Part shown: positions 16,694 to 24,191 of the stretch, piece by piece
Position numbering within the stretch: the first letter of the stretch is position 1
Layout: each line of letters begins with the position of its first letter
Assembly (NCBI GenBank): GCA_903835235.1
Contig: CAILMF010000076.1
Coordinates: forward strand, 1 to 33,114
Length of the DNA: 33,114 nucleotides
Source of the DNA: an uncultured Rhodospirillales bacterium
GTDB lineage: Bacteria; Pseudomonadota; Alphaproteobacteria; Acetobacterales; Acetobacteraceae
Direction of reading: 5' to 3'
The notes under the pieces: model-generated
Databases searched by the model: none
What the model was told of the DNA's origin: nothing
The model's input: only the letters and a program-made list of their open reading frames with translations
Position numbers and translations under genes: made by a program

Positions 16694-16740
16694 CACGGCC
16701 TCGTGAGGTGAAGTGGTATTGGACTTGCTTCGGAATCGGC
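16694..16740. promoter_or_regulatory. Divergent ridA-marR promoter region
   Basis: 47 bp between two divergent starts must hold both promoters or overlap them. It contains an imperfect inverted repeat CCTC-GT-GAGG next to ridA. A MarR operator is expected here from family habit, but no clear long palindrome is visible. Confidence 0.4.
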
Positions 16741-17235
16741 ATGCCCGACGCACATGAACATCGGCACCTGACGGGGGAGGACCTGGCAGCCCTGCTGCTG
16801 GAACGCCCCGGCGTGCTGGTCCGCCGCCTGCATCAGATCCATTCCGCCATGTTCGCCGAGGAATGCGCCATCTTCGGCGTCACCCCGGTGCAGTACAGCC
16901 TGCTCAGCCTGGTGGCGGCCTCGCCCGGGCTGGACCAGGGCGGCGCGGCGGCGGCGCTGCGGCTGGACCGTTTCACCACGGCGGATGTGATCAAGCGGCT
17001 GGTCGCCGCCCGGCTGCTGCGCGTGGCCGCGGGCACGGACCGCCGCACCCGCCGGCTGCAACTGACGCCCGATGGCCAGGAAGTTCTGGCGGCGATGCAG
17101 CCCAGCGCCGCCCGCGCGCATGAACGCCTGGTGGAGCCGTTGCCACCGCGCGAGCGCGCCGCGCTGCTGCGCATGCTGAAGCGCCTGGTGGATCGCCACG
17201 CCGCGCTGGGGGCTGCTGCGCCGAAAGTACGCTGA
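16741..17235 (+). CDS. MarR-family transcriptional regulator
   Basis: 164-aa winged-helix regulator. After an N-terminal dimerisation helix (RPGVLVRRLHQIHSAMFAEECA) come the helix-turn-helix (VTPVQYSLLSLVAASPGLDQ, then AAALRLDRFTTADVIKRLVAARLL) and the wing (RVAAGTDRRTRRLQLTPDGQEVL), all in MarR order. MarR proteins are dimeric repressors or activators, usually released by small aromatic ligands and usually controlling the divergent operon. Here that operon is RidA plus the importer at 12736-16693. It is the only one-component regulator in the window and could also act on the other catabolic operons. The ATG at 16741 is chosen by fit to the family start. Confidence 0.9.
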   Translation: MPDAHEHRHLTGEDLAALLLERPGVLVRRLHQIHSAMFAEECAIFGVTPVQYSLLSLVAASPGLDQGGAAAALRLDRFTTADVIKRLVAARLLRVAAGTDRRTRRLQLTPDGQEVLAAMQPSAARAHERLVEPLPPRERAALLRMLKRLVDRHAALGAAAPKVR

Positions 17236-17276
17236 CGGCGCCCGGCGCCAAAAATACCCTGACGGCGCCTGGCGCC
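17228..17276. repeat. Two 22-bp direct repeats over the marR stop
   Basis: Copies at 17228-17249 and 17255-17276 differ at two bases and have a 27-bp period. Each holds CTGACGGCGCC and two GGCGCC hexamers. The first includes the marR TGA. No T-tract follows, so these do not look like intrinsic terminators. Confidence 0.8.
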
Positions 17277-17301
17277 GATGGTCAGGCAGCGGCGGCACGA
17301 T

Positions 17302-17353
17302 GGCGCATCAGGAAGCCGCTCCGCGGCGGCGCATCAGGAAGCCGCTCCGCGGC
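17302..17353. repeat. Perfect 26-bp tandem duplication at the coxS-like stop
   Basis: Two exact copies of a 26-bp unit beginning GGCGCATCAGGAAGCC, at 17302-17327 and 17328-17353. Each contains a stop (TGA on the minus strand) and a CCGC-TCC-GCGG-like hairpin. The second copy holds the actual stop of the molybdenum-hydroxylase small subunit, and the first sits just beyond it. Confidence 0.9.
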
Positions 17354-17807
17354 GGGAGGCAAGCACGCCCAGGATGGCGCGGACAATGCCGCGATAGCCG
17401 GTGCAGCGGCACAGGTTGCCGGCCAGTTCCTCGCGCACCCGGGCCTCATCGGCGTCGGGCAGGCGCAGCACGATATCGCGCGCCACCACCAGCATGCCCG
17501 GCGTGCAATAGCCGCATTGCAAGGCATGTTCGGCGCTGAAGCTTTCTCGGAGAGCCACCATCACGGCGTCCTCGCCGAACCCTTCGATGGTGCGCACACT
17601 GGCGCCGTCGCAGGCACCGGCGTGGATCAGGCAGGAGCGTGCCGGCGCGCCATCCACCTCCACCGTGCAGGCGCCGCAAACGCCGTGCTCGCAGCCCAGA
17701 TGAGTGCCGGTCAGCAACAGCTCGCCGCGCAGCAGGTCAGCCAGGTGGGTGCGCGGTTCGGCGGCAACCGTGGCGGGGGTACCGTTGACGGTCAGTGTGA
17801 TGCTCAT
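17334..17807 (-). CDS. Molybdenum hydroxylase, [2Fe-2S] small subunit (CoxS/XdhC-like)
   Basis: 157-aa electron-transfer subunit of a xanthine-oxidase-family enzyme. The N-terminal plant-type [2Fe-2S] site is C39, C44, C47, C59 (GCEHGVCGACTV ... SCL). The C-terminal cluster is C98, C101, C133, C135 (CGYCTPGM ... NLCRCTGY). All eight ligands are present and the length is normal. The ATG at 17807 overlaps the FAD subunit stop (ATGA). It is the last gene of an L-M-S ordered set, unlike the common M-S-L order of cox operons. Such enzymes hydroxylate the carbon next to ring nitrogen in N-heterocycles, or oxidise aldehydes or CO. Confidence 0.94.
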   Translation of the reverse strand: MSITLTVNGTPATVAAEPRTHLADLLRGELLLTGTHLGCEHGVCGACTVEVDGAPARSCLIHAGACDGASVRTIEGFGEDAVMVALRESFSAEHALQCGYCTPGMLVVARDIVLRLPDADEARVREELAGNLCRCTGYRGIVRAILGVLASRRGAAS

Positions 17808-18595
17808 CGGGCAGCCTCGGCGGCGTGGCGCAGCGCGGTGCGCGCCAGGGCGGCGCGCCAGGGGTCTTCCAGCGCCAGCGTAGCGACGAGGCGCGCGGCC
17901 TCGGCGGTGGGGTCGGCCAGCAGGGCGCTGGCATCGGCGATGACCAGCGGCGCGGCATCCAGCGCCGCGAGTACGGCCGTGGGCGCGGCGCCGGGCGTGG
18001 CCAGCACGCAGGCGGTGGCCTTGGAGAACTCACCGGGCTTGCGGCAGAACTTCCAATGGCCGAAGTGCGTGGCCGGCGGCAGCGCCGACAGCTCAATGGC
18101 GCGGAGCAGCTCGTCGCCGCGCAGCGCGGTCTCGAATACGCCAAGGACGAATTCGGCCAGCGGAATCCGCCGCTCGCCCTCAGGCCCCAGCGCGATGGCG
18201 TGGCCGGGCAGGGCCGGCAGCACGGCGCACCAATCCGCCGCCGGATCAGCATGCGCAAAACTGCCGCCGATGGTGCCGCGGTTGCGCACCGGCCGATACG
18301 CGATGCGCCGGGCGACGCCGGCCAGGATCTCGCCCAACCGCCCCGGCACCACGCCGTCCTCGATGGCGGCGTGGGTGGTGCCGGCGCCAATCCGCACCGT
18401 CTCGCCCTGCATGGAAACGCCGGCATAGCCGGGCAAATGCCGCAGGTCGGCCACGCGCTCCGGCAGCGCCAGGCGCAGGTTCAGCATGGGGCCGAGCGAC
18501 TGGCCGCCGGCGACCGGGCGCGCGCCCTCCGCCAGCAGCGCCAGCGCGGCGGGCCAGTCGGCCGGGCGGGCATAGGTGAAGGGGGCCGGCTTCAT
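17804..18595 (-). CDS. Molybdenum hydroxylase, FAD-binding medium subunit (CoxM-like)
   Basis: 263-aa flavin subunit that passes electrons from the Mo/FeS subunits. The FAD motifs are present: ARPVAGGQSLGPMLNLRLA (residues about 25-43) and RNRGTIGGSFAHADPAAD (about 105-122). The C-terminal domain includes WKFCRKPGEFSKATA. Its ATG at 18595 overlaps the large subunit stop, and its stop overlaps the small subunit start. The length is slightly below the usual 280 residues, as in several short homologues. Confidence 0.93.
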   Translation of the reverse strand: MKPAPFTYARPADWPAALALLAEGARPVAGGQSLGPMLNLRLALPERVADLRHLPGYAGVSMQGETVRIGAGTTHAAIEDGVVPGRLGEILAGVARRIAYRPVRNRGTIGGSFAHADPAADWCAVLPALPGHAIALGPEGERRIPLAEFVLGVFETALRGDELLRAIELSALPPATHFGHWKFCRKPGEFSKATACVLATPGAAPTAVLAALDAAPLVIADASALLADPTAEAARLVATLALEDPWRAALARTALRHAAEAAR

Positions 18596-20913
18596 GCCCG
18601 GCCCGCCTTGGCCAGCGCCGCCAGCACGCGCGCTGGCGTGGCCGGCAGGTCCAGCAGCTCGGCCCCCAGCGGCGCCAGCGCGTCGTTGATGGCGTTGACG
18701 ATGGCGCCCGGCGGGCCGATGGCGCCGCTTTCGCCCAGGCCCTTCTGGCCGAAGCGGGTCCAGGGGCTGGGCGTTTCCATGTGCTCTATCCGAATATCCG
18801 GCACCTCCGTGGCGCCGGGCAGCAGGTAGTCCGCCAGCGTCCCGGCCAGCGGCTGGGCCTCGCTGTCGAAGGGCATTTCCTCGTACAGCGCGGTGCCGAT
18901 GCCCTGGGCGACGCCGCCCAGCACCTGGCCGTCCACGATCATCGGGTTCACCAGCACGCCGCCGTCTTCCACGATGACGTATTGCTCCAGCGTTACCATG
19001 CCGGTTTCGGTGCAGACCTTGGCCACCACGGCATGCGCCGCATAGCTGTGGGTGCCGGTGTCGGGGTCTGGCCGGTAGCCGGCGGTCACTTCCAGCCCGC
19101 CACGGTCGACGTTCGCCGGCAGGTTCTGCGGGCTGCGGAACCAGGTGCGGGCGACTTGGTCCAGCGAAACCGCGGCATCGCCCGCCACCACCTGCCCCGC
19201 CACCAACCGCACCGAGGCACGATCCGTCTGCAGCAGCGCGGCGCCGATGGCCAATGCGCGTTCGCCGAGTTGGCGGCAGGCTTCCGCCACCGCGCCACCG
19301 GCCATCACCATGGCGCGGCTGCCCCAGGTGCCCGTGCTGTAGGGCGTCAGCGCGGTATCGCCATGCACCAGCCGCACCCGGGCGGGGTCGACTCCCAAAA
19401 TCTCATGCGCCACTTGGGCCAGCGTGGTTTCCAGCCCCTGGCCGTGGCTGTGCAGGCCAACGCGCAGTTCCAGCACGCCATCGGGGGTGAAGCGCGCCTG
19501 CGCCTGCTCGAAGCCGGGCACGAAGGGAATGCCCCAGCCGTGGTAGACGCTGGTGCCGTGCGCGCCCTGTTCGCAGAACACGGAAAGGCCGAAGCCGACC
19601 GCCTCGCCCGCCGCCTGCCGCGCGCGCACCGCCGCGACATCAACGGCCGCGACGGCGCGGCGCAGAGCTTCCGGGTAGTCGCCACTGTCAAACACCTTGC
19701 CGACCAGGTTGCGGTACGGCATCGCCTCCGGCGGTACCAGGTTGGCGGCGCGGATCGCCTGGGCGCTGATGCCCAGCTGGCGCGCCAACGCGTCCAGCGT
19801 GGTTTCCATGGCGTAGCAGACGCCGGTGCGCGCCACGCCGCGATACGGCAGGATCGGCGGCTTGTTGGTGCAGGCGGAGACGGTGCGGAAGCGGAAGCGC
19901 GGCAACGTGTAGGGGCCAGGAAAAATACTGCCGATCTGCGCCGCTTCCAGGCAGGCGCTGAACGGGTAGAGCGAATAGGCGCCGGCATCCACGGTGGCAT
20001 CCACCTCCACGCCCAGCAGCTTTCCATGTGCATCCGCCCAGGCGGTCACCTCATAGAAATGCTCGCGGCAATTGGCGTTGGCGGTCAGCTGTTCCAGCCG
20101 GTCCTCCAGCCAACGCACCGGGCGGCCCAGCCTGATGGCCAGCGCGGCGCAGACCAGTTCTTCGGCCAGCAGGATGCCCTTGTAGCCGAAGCCACCGCCG
20201 ACATCCGGCGCCACGACGCGCACCTGGCCTTCATCCAGACCCAGGCATTCCGCCAGGCCGGTCTTGGTGACATGCGGCATCTGCGCCGCCGTGGTGACCA
20301 CCAGCTGTTCCAGCCGCGGGTCCCACTCGGCCAGCACGCCACGACCTTCCAGCGGTGCCATGTGCTGGCGGGCGGTGCGCAGGCGGCGCGTCACCTTGGC
20401 AGCAGCCACGGCGTCCAGGTCCGTGAGGTCCTCGTCGCGGCGCGTTTCCAGGAAGGCGTTGTCCGGCCAATGCTCGTGGATCAGCGCCGCACCTGGCGCG
20501 CGGGCGGCCAGCATATCCGCGATGACCGGCAGCGCCTGATAGTCCAGCACGCAGGCGGCGGCCAGGTCCTCGGCCTCCGCCCGTGTCGGCGCCACACAGG
20601 CGGCAATGGGTTCGCCGACATGGCGCAGTTTTCCCACCGCCAACGCCGGCTGGTCGGAGGCACGGAAGCCCGGCAGCGTGGAATTGGCGCGGATCGGCCG
20701 GATCTCCGGCAGGTCGGCGGCGGTGAAGACCAGGCCGGTTGGCTTCTGCACGCCCAGCAGCCGCGCATGCGCCACTGGGCTGCGCAGGAAGGCCACCTCA
20801 AGCGTCCCGGCCGGGCGGATATCGCCGACATAGCGACCCCGTCCGTGCAGGAAGCGCGCGTCTTCCTTGCGCCGCAGGCTGGCGCCGACGCCCTTGGATA
20901 TGGTCGCCGTCAC
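18592..20913 (-). CDS. Molybdenum hydroxylase, molybdopterin-binding large subunit (xanthine-oxidase family)
   Basis: 773-aa catalytic subunit. Landmarks in order are GVGASLRRKEDARFLHGRGRYV-type N-terminus (landmark RKEDARFLHG), DVGGGFGYKG (about residue 230), PYRGVARTGVCYAMET (about 350), GLHSHGQGLETTLAQ, and the C-terminal GQKGLGESGAIGPPGA with the catalytic base near Glu728. The active-site loop lacks the AYxCSFR motif of aerobic CO dehydrogenase, so CO oxidation is not supported. It groups with the form-II-like enzymes (hydroxylases of heterocycles or aldehydes). The start is the GTG at 20913, overlapping the amidohydrolase stop (GTGA). Maturation proteins (CoxE/F/G- or XdhC-like) are not in the window and must be encoded elsewhere. 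Confidence 0.92.
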   Translation of the reverse strand: MTATISKGVGASLRRKEDARFLHGRGRYVGDIRPAGTLEVAFLRSPVAHARLLGVQKPTGLVFTAADLPEIRPIRANSTLPGFRASDQPALAVGKLRHVGEPIAACVAPTRAEAEDLAAACVLDYQALPVIADMLAARAPGAALIHEHWPDNAFLETRRDEDLTDLDAVAAAKVTRRLRTARQHMAPLEGRGVLAEWDPRLEQLVVTTAAQMPHVTKTGLAECLGLDEGQVRVVAPDVGGGFGYKGILLAEELVCAALAIRLGRPVRWLEDRLEQLTANANCREHFYEVTAWADAHGKLLGVEVDATVDAGAYSLYPFSACLEAAQIGSIFPGPYTLPRFRFRTVSACTNKPPILPYRGVARTGVCYAMETTLDALARQLGISAQAIRAANLVPPEAMPYRNLVGKVFDSGDYPEALRRAVAAVDVAAVRARQAAGEAVGFGLSVFCEQGAHGTSVYHGWGIPFVPGFEQAQARFTPDGVLELRVGLHSHGQGLETTLAQVAHEILGVDPARVRLVHGDTALTPYSTGTWGSRAMVMAGGAVAEACRQLGERALAIGAALLQTDRASVRLVAGQVVAGDAAVSLDQVARTWFRSPQNLPANVDRGGLEVTAGYRPDPDTGTHSYAAHAVVAKVCTETGMVTLEQYVIVEDGGVLVNPMIVDGQVLGGVAQGIGTALYEEMPFDSEAQPLAGTLADYLLPGATEVPDIRIEHMETPSPWTRFGQKGLGESGAIGPPGAIVNAINDALAPLGAELLDLPATPARVLAALAKAGRA

Positions 20914-22193
20914 GCCGCCTCGGCCAGCACCGGCTGCGGCAGGATCACGGCATTGGCGTCGTAGCGCACGCCGGCGCGCAGGCAGAAGGCCGGGCTGAGG
21001 AAGCGCTCGGCGGTCACTATCGTGCCCTCGTTATCCTCCAGCCGGAAGCGGCCACGGTCGTCGTTCAGCACCGAGACATCGGCGACCATGCCCACCTTCA
21101 GCGCGCCGATCTCGTCCTGCATCTTCAGCATGGCGGCGCAGTTGCTGGTCACCATCGGCACCACCTGTTCCAGGCTCAGGCCCAGCGCCAGCATGCTGGT
21201 CATGGCCGAAGCCAGGGAGAAGTTCTGCTTGCCGGCAAACAGATGGTTCTCGGCGTCGTCGGAGTGTTCGCTCGGCGTGCCCTGCGGCTGCGGCACCGTG
21301 GTGTTGTAGCCGTGCATGTCGGCGCCCAGCGTGTCCGGCACCACGCCGGTATCCAGCACGCGGCGCGCCATGTTGAAGCTGAAGTGGCTGCCATGGCCGA
21401 CATCGGTCTTCAGCCCGGCGGCCAGGGCTTCGCGCACCACCGGGTGCAGCGCGCCGTGGCGGTCCACGAAGCCGCCGGGGTGGCGGGTGAAGGGGTGCGC
21501 CAGCACGTCGCCGGGGCGCATGATCTCCAGCATCTGCGGCAGGATCAGGTCGGGGTCGTAGGTGCGGCCATCCCCCGGCATCGGCCACAGCTGGCCGAAA
21601 TGGATGTAGAGCGGCCGGTCCAGCCCGCGGGCGATCTCGGCCGCCTTGCGCATGGCGTCGATCCCCCAGCGGGCGAAGCCGGCGATCTCGGCATGGCCCT
21701 TCACGCCGCGCACCAGGTCGCCGTTCTCACGGCCGCTGCGGATGGTGTCCTCCACCGCGATGCATTCAGGGCCGTAGAGTTCCGGGTAGTAGTGCCCCTC
21801 CAGCCCGCCGACCATGTAGGCCGAGATGAAGGCCAGCACCCGGCTGGCGCTCGGCTTGGCGATGTATTCGCGGAAGCCCGGGAAGGTGAGGACGGAAGGG
21901 CCGCCCTGGTCCACCAGCGTGGTCACGCCGGAATGCACGCCCACCATGTCCGCGTTCAGGCCGAAGCGCCCGCTGACGTACTGGTAGACATGCGCATGGG
22001 TGTCGATCATGCCCGGCAGCACCAGCTTGCCGGCGCAATCCACCACCTGCGTCGCCGGGCCGGGGATGGCGCTGCCGATGGCGGCGATGCGGCCATCGCT
22101 GACCGCGACGTCCATGATGCCGTCCAGCCCCTGGGACGGGTCGATGACGCGACCGCCGCGCAGGATGGTGTCGAAGGGCTTCGCTTCGGGCAT
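20910..22193 (-). CDS. Metal-dependent amidohydrolase/deacetylase, paralogue of 10163-11416
   Basis: 427-aa amidohydrolase-superfamily enzyme with the same motif set as the first copy: H66-x-H68 in GMIDTHAH, bridging Lys165 in RGVKGH, His198 in YIHFGQ, His233 in LAHPFT and Asp292 in LGADMH. All metal ligands are kept. Substrate-lining stretches differ strongly (HAHVYQYVSGRFG against HVHCYEWVTNFG), so the two probably act on related but different compounds. The ATG at 22193 has GGAG 7 nt upstream. It leads the operon and is coupled to the molybdenum-hydroxylase large subunit by GTGA, which suggests consecutive steps of hydroxylation and hydrolysis. Confidence 0.88.
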   Translation of the reverse strand: MPEAKPFDTILRGGRVIDPSQGLDGIMDVAVSDGRIAAIGSAIPGPATQVVDCAGKLVLPGMIDTHAHVYQYVSGRFGLNADMVGVHSGVTTLVDQGGPSVLTFPGFREYIAKPSASRVLAFISAYMVGGLEGHYYPELYGPECIAVEDTIRSGRENGDLVRGVKGHAEIAGFARWGIDAMRKAAEIARGLDRPLYIHFGQLWPMPGDGRTYDPDLILPQMLEIMRPGDVLAHPFTRHPGGFVDRHGALHPVVREALAAGLKTDVGHGSHFSFNMARRVLDTGVVPDTLGADMHGYNTTVPQPQGTPSEHSDDAENHLFAGKQNFSLASAMTSMLALGLSLEQVVPMVTSNCAAMLKMQDEIGALKVGMVADVSVLNDDRGRFRLEDNEGTIVTAERFLSPAFCLRAGVRYDANAVILPQPVLAEAA

Positions 22194-22381
22194 CTGGGGT
22201 CTCCCGGGTTCTGTCGTGGTGGCGTGGTCGCAAGGCGCGTGCCAGCCGGCCAGGGCAGCATGGCGCGGGCGACATGTGGCTGCACGCACATTTCCGCGCC
22301 ACATCGGCGGCAGCGCTGCCCATGCGCTGGGCGGCGGCGTCGCAGGCCCTTCGCGTTGCGGTGCCCCACCCCCCTGGCACC

Positions 22382-22395
22382 GGCCTTGCAAGGCC
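22382..22395. promoter_or_regulatory. 14-bp perfect palindrome before the SDR gene
   Basis: GGCCTTGCAAGGCC lies 22 bp upstream of the proposed SDR start, in the 224-bp divergent gap between the amidohydrolase and SDR genes. Directly before it is a 6-bp inverted repeat, GGTGCC-N10-GGCACC (22360-22381). They may be an operator or an mRNA hairpin near the ribosome site. The rest of the gap shows no recognisable motif. Confidence 0.4.
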
Positions 22396-22405
22396 AGCCG
22401 CCAAC

Positions 22406-22410
22406 GAGGG
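22406..22410 (+). promoter_or_regulatory. Ribosome site deciding a TTG start for the SDR gene
   Basis: GAGGG stands 7 nt before a TTG at 22418 in the SDR frame. No ATG lies in frame between here and the Rossmann motif. The ATG at 22411 is out of frame and overlaps the gap between ribosome site and TTG. Confidence 0.5.
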
Positions 22411-22417
22411 ATGCGAA

Positions 22418-23197
22418 TTGGAATTGGCCACACCTGACCCAGGCGTGCTGCAGGGCCGCGTTGCCGTCGTCACCGGCGGCGCCGCGGGCATCGGCTATGC
22501 CCTGGCCGAGGGCCTGGCCAGACGTGGCGCGGCCGTGCTGATCGCCGACCTGAAGGGCGCGGCGGAAGCGGCGGCGCGGCTGACCGCGCTGGGGTTGCAG
22601 GCCGCCGGCGTGGTCGCCGATGTCGCCAGCGAAGCCGCGACCAAGGCCATGGCGGCCGAGGCGGAAGCGCGCTTCGGTGGCCTCGACATCCTGGTCAACA
22701 ATGCCGGCATCTACACCAGCCTGACGCCGAAACCCTTCGAGGAACTCGACCCCGAGGAATGGAAGCGCGTGCTGGAGGTGAATGTCGTCGGCACCTTCCT
22801 GGCCTGCCGCGCGGTGCTGCCGGCCATGCAGCGGCGCGGGGCTGGGCGCATCATCACCATCAGCAGCGGCGTCGCCTTCAAGGGCAACCCGTACATGGCG
22901 CATTACGTCGCCAGCAAGGGCGCGGTGGTCTCGCTGACCCGCGCGCTGGCGACGGAACTCGGCCGCCACAAGGTGCTGGTGAACAGCGTGGCGCCGGGCT
23001 TCACCCTCAGCGACGGCGTGCTGGCCAACCCGGTGCTGGTGGACGGCGTCAAGGAACCGTCGCTGCGTGGCCGCGTGCTGGCGCGGGACATGCTGCCGGC
23101 CGACCTGGTCGGCGCCGTCTGCTTCTTCGCCGGGCCGGACAGCGCCTTCATCACCGGGCAGACCCTGGTGGTGGATGGCGGGTCCTATTTCCATTGA
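22418..23197 (+). CDS. Short-chain dehydrogenase/reductase (SDR, classical)
   Basis: About 259-aa NAD(P)-dependent oxidoreductase. It shows TGGAAGIG (19-26, cofactor glycine motif), Asp44 at the end of strand 2 (LIAD, favouring NAD), NNAG (94-97), Ser150, and the catalytic pair Tyr163 and Lys167 in YVASK, ending with FITGQTLVVDGG. The start is uncertain. TTG 22418 is favoured by GAGGG 7 nt upstream and gives a normal N-terminus; GTG 22445 is the alternative, and a longer reading from further upstream has no family match. It is followed after 7 nt by the 2OG oxygenase gene, so it probably oxidises or reduces a hydroxyl or carbonyl in the same pathway. Confidence 0.9.
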   Translation: MELATPDPGVLQGRVAVVTGGAAGIGYALAEGLARRGAAVLIADLKGAAEAAARLTALGLQAAGVVADVASEAATKAMAAEAEARFGGLDILVNNAGIYTSLTPKPFEELDPEEWKRVLEVNVVGTFLACRAVLPAMQRRGAGRIITISSGVAFKGNPYMAHYVASKGAVVSLTRALATELGRHKVLVNSVAPGFTLSDGVLANPVLVDGVKEPSLRGRVLARDMLPADLVGAVCFFAGPDSAFITGQTLVVDGGSYFH

Positions 23198-23204
23198 GCG
23201 CGAC

Positions 23205-24191
23205 ATGACCGGTATCCCGACCGTAGACCTGACCGCCGCGCGCAGCGGCGATGCTGCGGCGCGCCTGGCCACGGGGCGCGAGATCGACCGCATCTGCCGC
23301 GAGACCGGCTTCTTCAGCATTGTCGGCCATGGCGTCGACCTTTCGGTGATGGCCACGCTGCGCGACACCGCGAAGGATTTCTTCGCCCGCCCCCTGGCCG
23401 AGAAGCTGCGCGCGGTGCATCCGGTGCCCGGCACGCCGCGCGGCTACATCGCGCTGGGGGTGGAGGCGCTGGCCTATGGCAATGCCGTCGCCACGCCGCC
23501 CGATCTGAAGGAATACTACCACTTCGGGCGAGAGACCTGGCCTGCCGCGCCCTACTACACCAGCGCCGAGGGCCAGCGGTACTTCCGCCCCAATTTGTGG
23601 CCGGCGGAACCGCCGGGCTTCGCCAAGGCCGCCGCCGCCTACTACGCCGCGATGGAAGCGCTGACGCTGGACATGATGCGCATCGCCGCGCTCGGCCTCG
23701 GCATCGACGAGCATTTCTTCGACGACAAGATCGACCGCCACATCACCGCGATGCGGCTGAACCACTACCCCGAGCAGACCACGCCGCCGGTGCCCGGCCA
23801 GCTACGCGCCGGCACCCATACCGACTATGGCCTGCTGACCATCCTCAACGGCGAGGACGTGCCGGGTGGCCTGCAGGTGCAGACGCGCGGGGGCGACTGG
23901 CTGGACGTGGCCACCAAGCCGGAAAACTTCGTCGTCAACATCGGCGACCTGCTGATGCGCTGGACCAATGACCGCTGGGTGTCCAACCCGCATCGCGTGG
24001 TCAACCCGCCGGAGGAAGCCGCGCGCACGCGCCGGCTCTCCATCGCCTTCTTCCACCACCCGAATTACGACGCGCTGATCGAATGCATCGCGCCACCCGG
24101 TGAGGCCCGCTACGCGCCGGTGCTGTCGGGCGCCTATCGCGACGAGAAATATCGCCAAACCCGTCTCAGCCAACAGGAACAAGCCCAATGA
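23205..24191 (+). CDS. 2-oxoglutarate/Fe(II)-dependent oxygenase, isopenicillin-N-synthase-like family
   Basis: 328-aa oxygenase. An N-terminal DIOX_N region (IPTVDLTAA, ICRETGFFSIVGHGV, KDFFARPLAEKL) precedes the jelly-roll core with the iron triad His205, Asp207 (THTDYGLLTIL) and His263 (SNPHRVVNP), and the RxS pair Arg277/Ser279 that binds 2-oxoglutarate. All catalytic residues are kept. Bacterial members hydroxylate or ring-modify small molecules, including pyrimidine and amino-acid-like compounds; the substrate is unknown. It lies between the SDR and the Liv-type importer, overlapping the latter by ATGA, so the two enzymes and the importer form one operon. Confidence 0.9.
   Translation: MTGIPTVDLTAARSGDAAARLATGREIDRICRETGFFSIVGHGVDLSVMATLRDTAKDFFARPLAEKLRAVHPVPGTPRGYIALGVEALAYGNAVATPPDLKEYYHFGRETWPAAPYYTSAEGQRYFRPNLWPAEPPGFAKAAAAYYAAMEALTLDMMRIAALGLGIDEHFFDDKIDRHITAMRLNHYPEQTTPPVPGQLRAGTHTDYGLLTILNGEDVPGGLQVQTRGGDWLDVATKPENFVVNIGDLLMRWTNDRWVSNPHRVVNPPEEAARTRRLSIAFFHHPNYDALIECIAPPGEARYAPVLSGAYRDEKYRQTRLSQQEQAQ

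Noticed and set aside
17228-17353. CRISPR array
   Set aside because: Only two copies of two different repeats, adjoining or nearly so, with no unique spacers of constant length and no cas genes.
17334-20913. Aerobic carbon monoxide dehydrogenase (coxMSL)
   Set aside because: The large subunit lacks the AYxCSFR active-site loop, the gene order differs, and no cox accessory genes are present. A form-II-like hydroxylase is the safer call.
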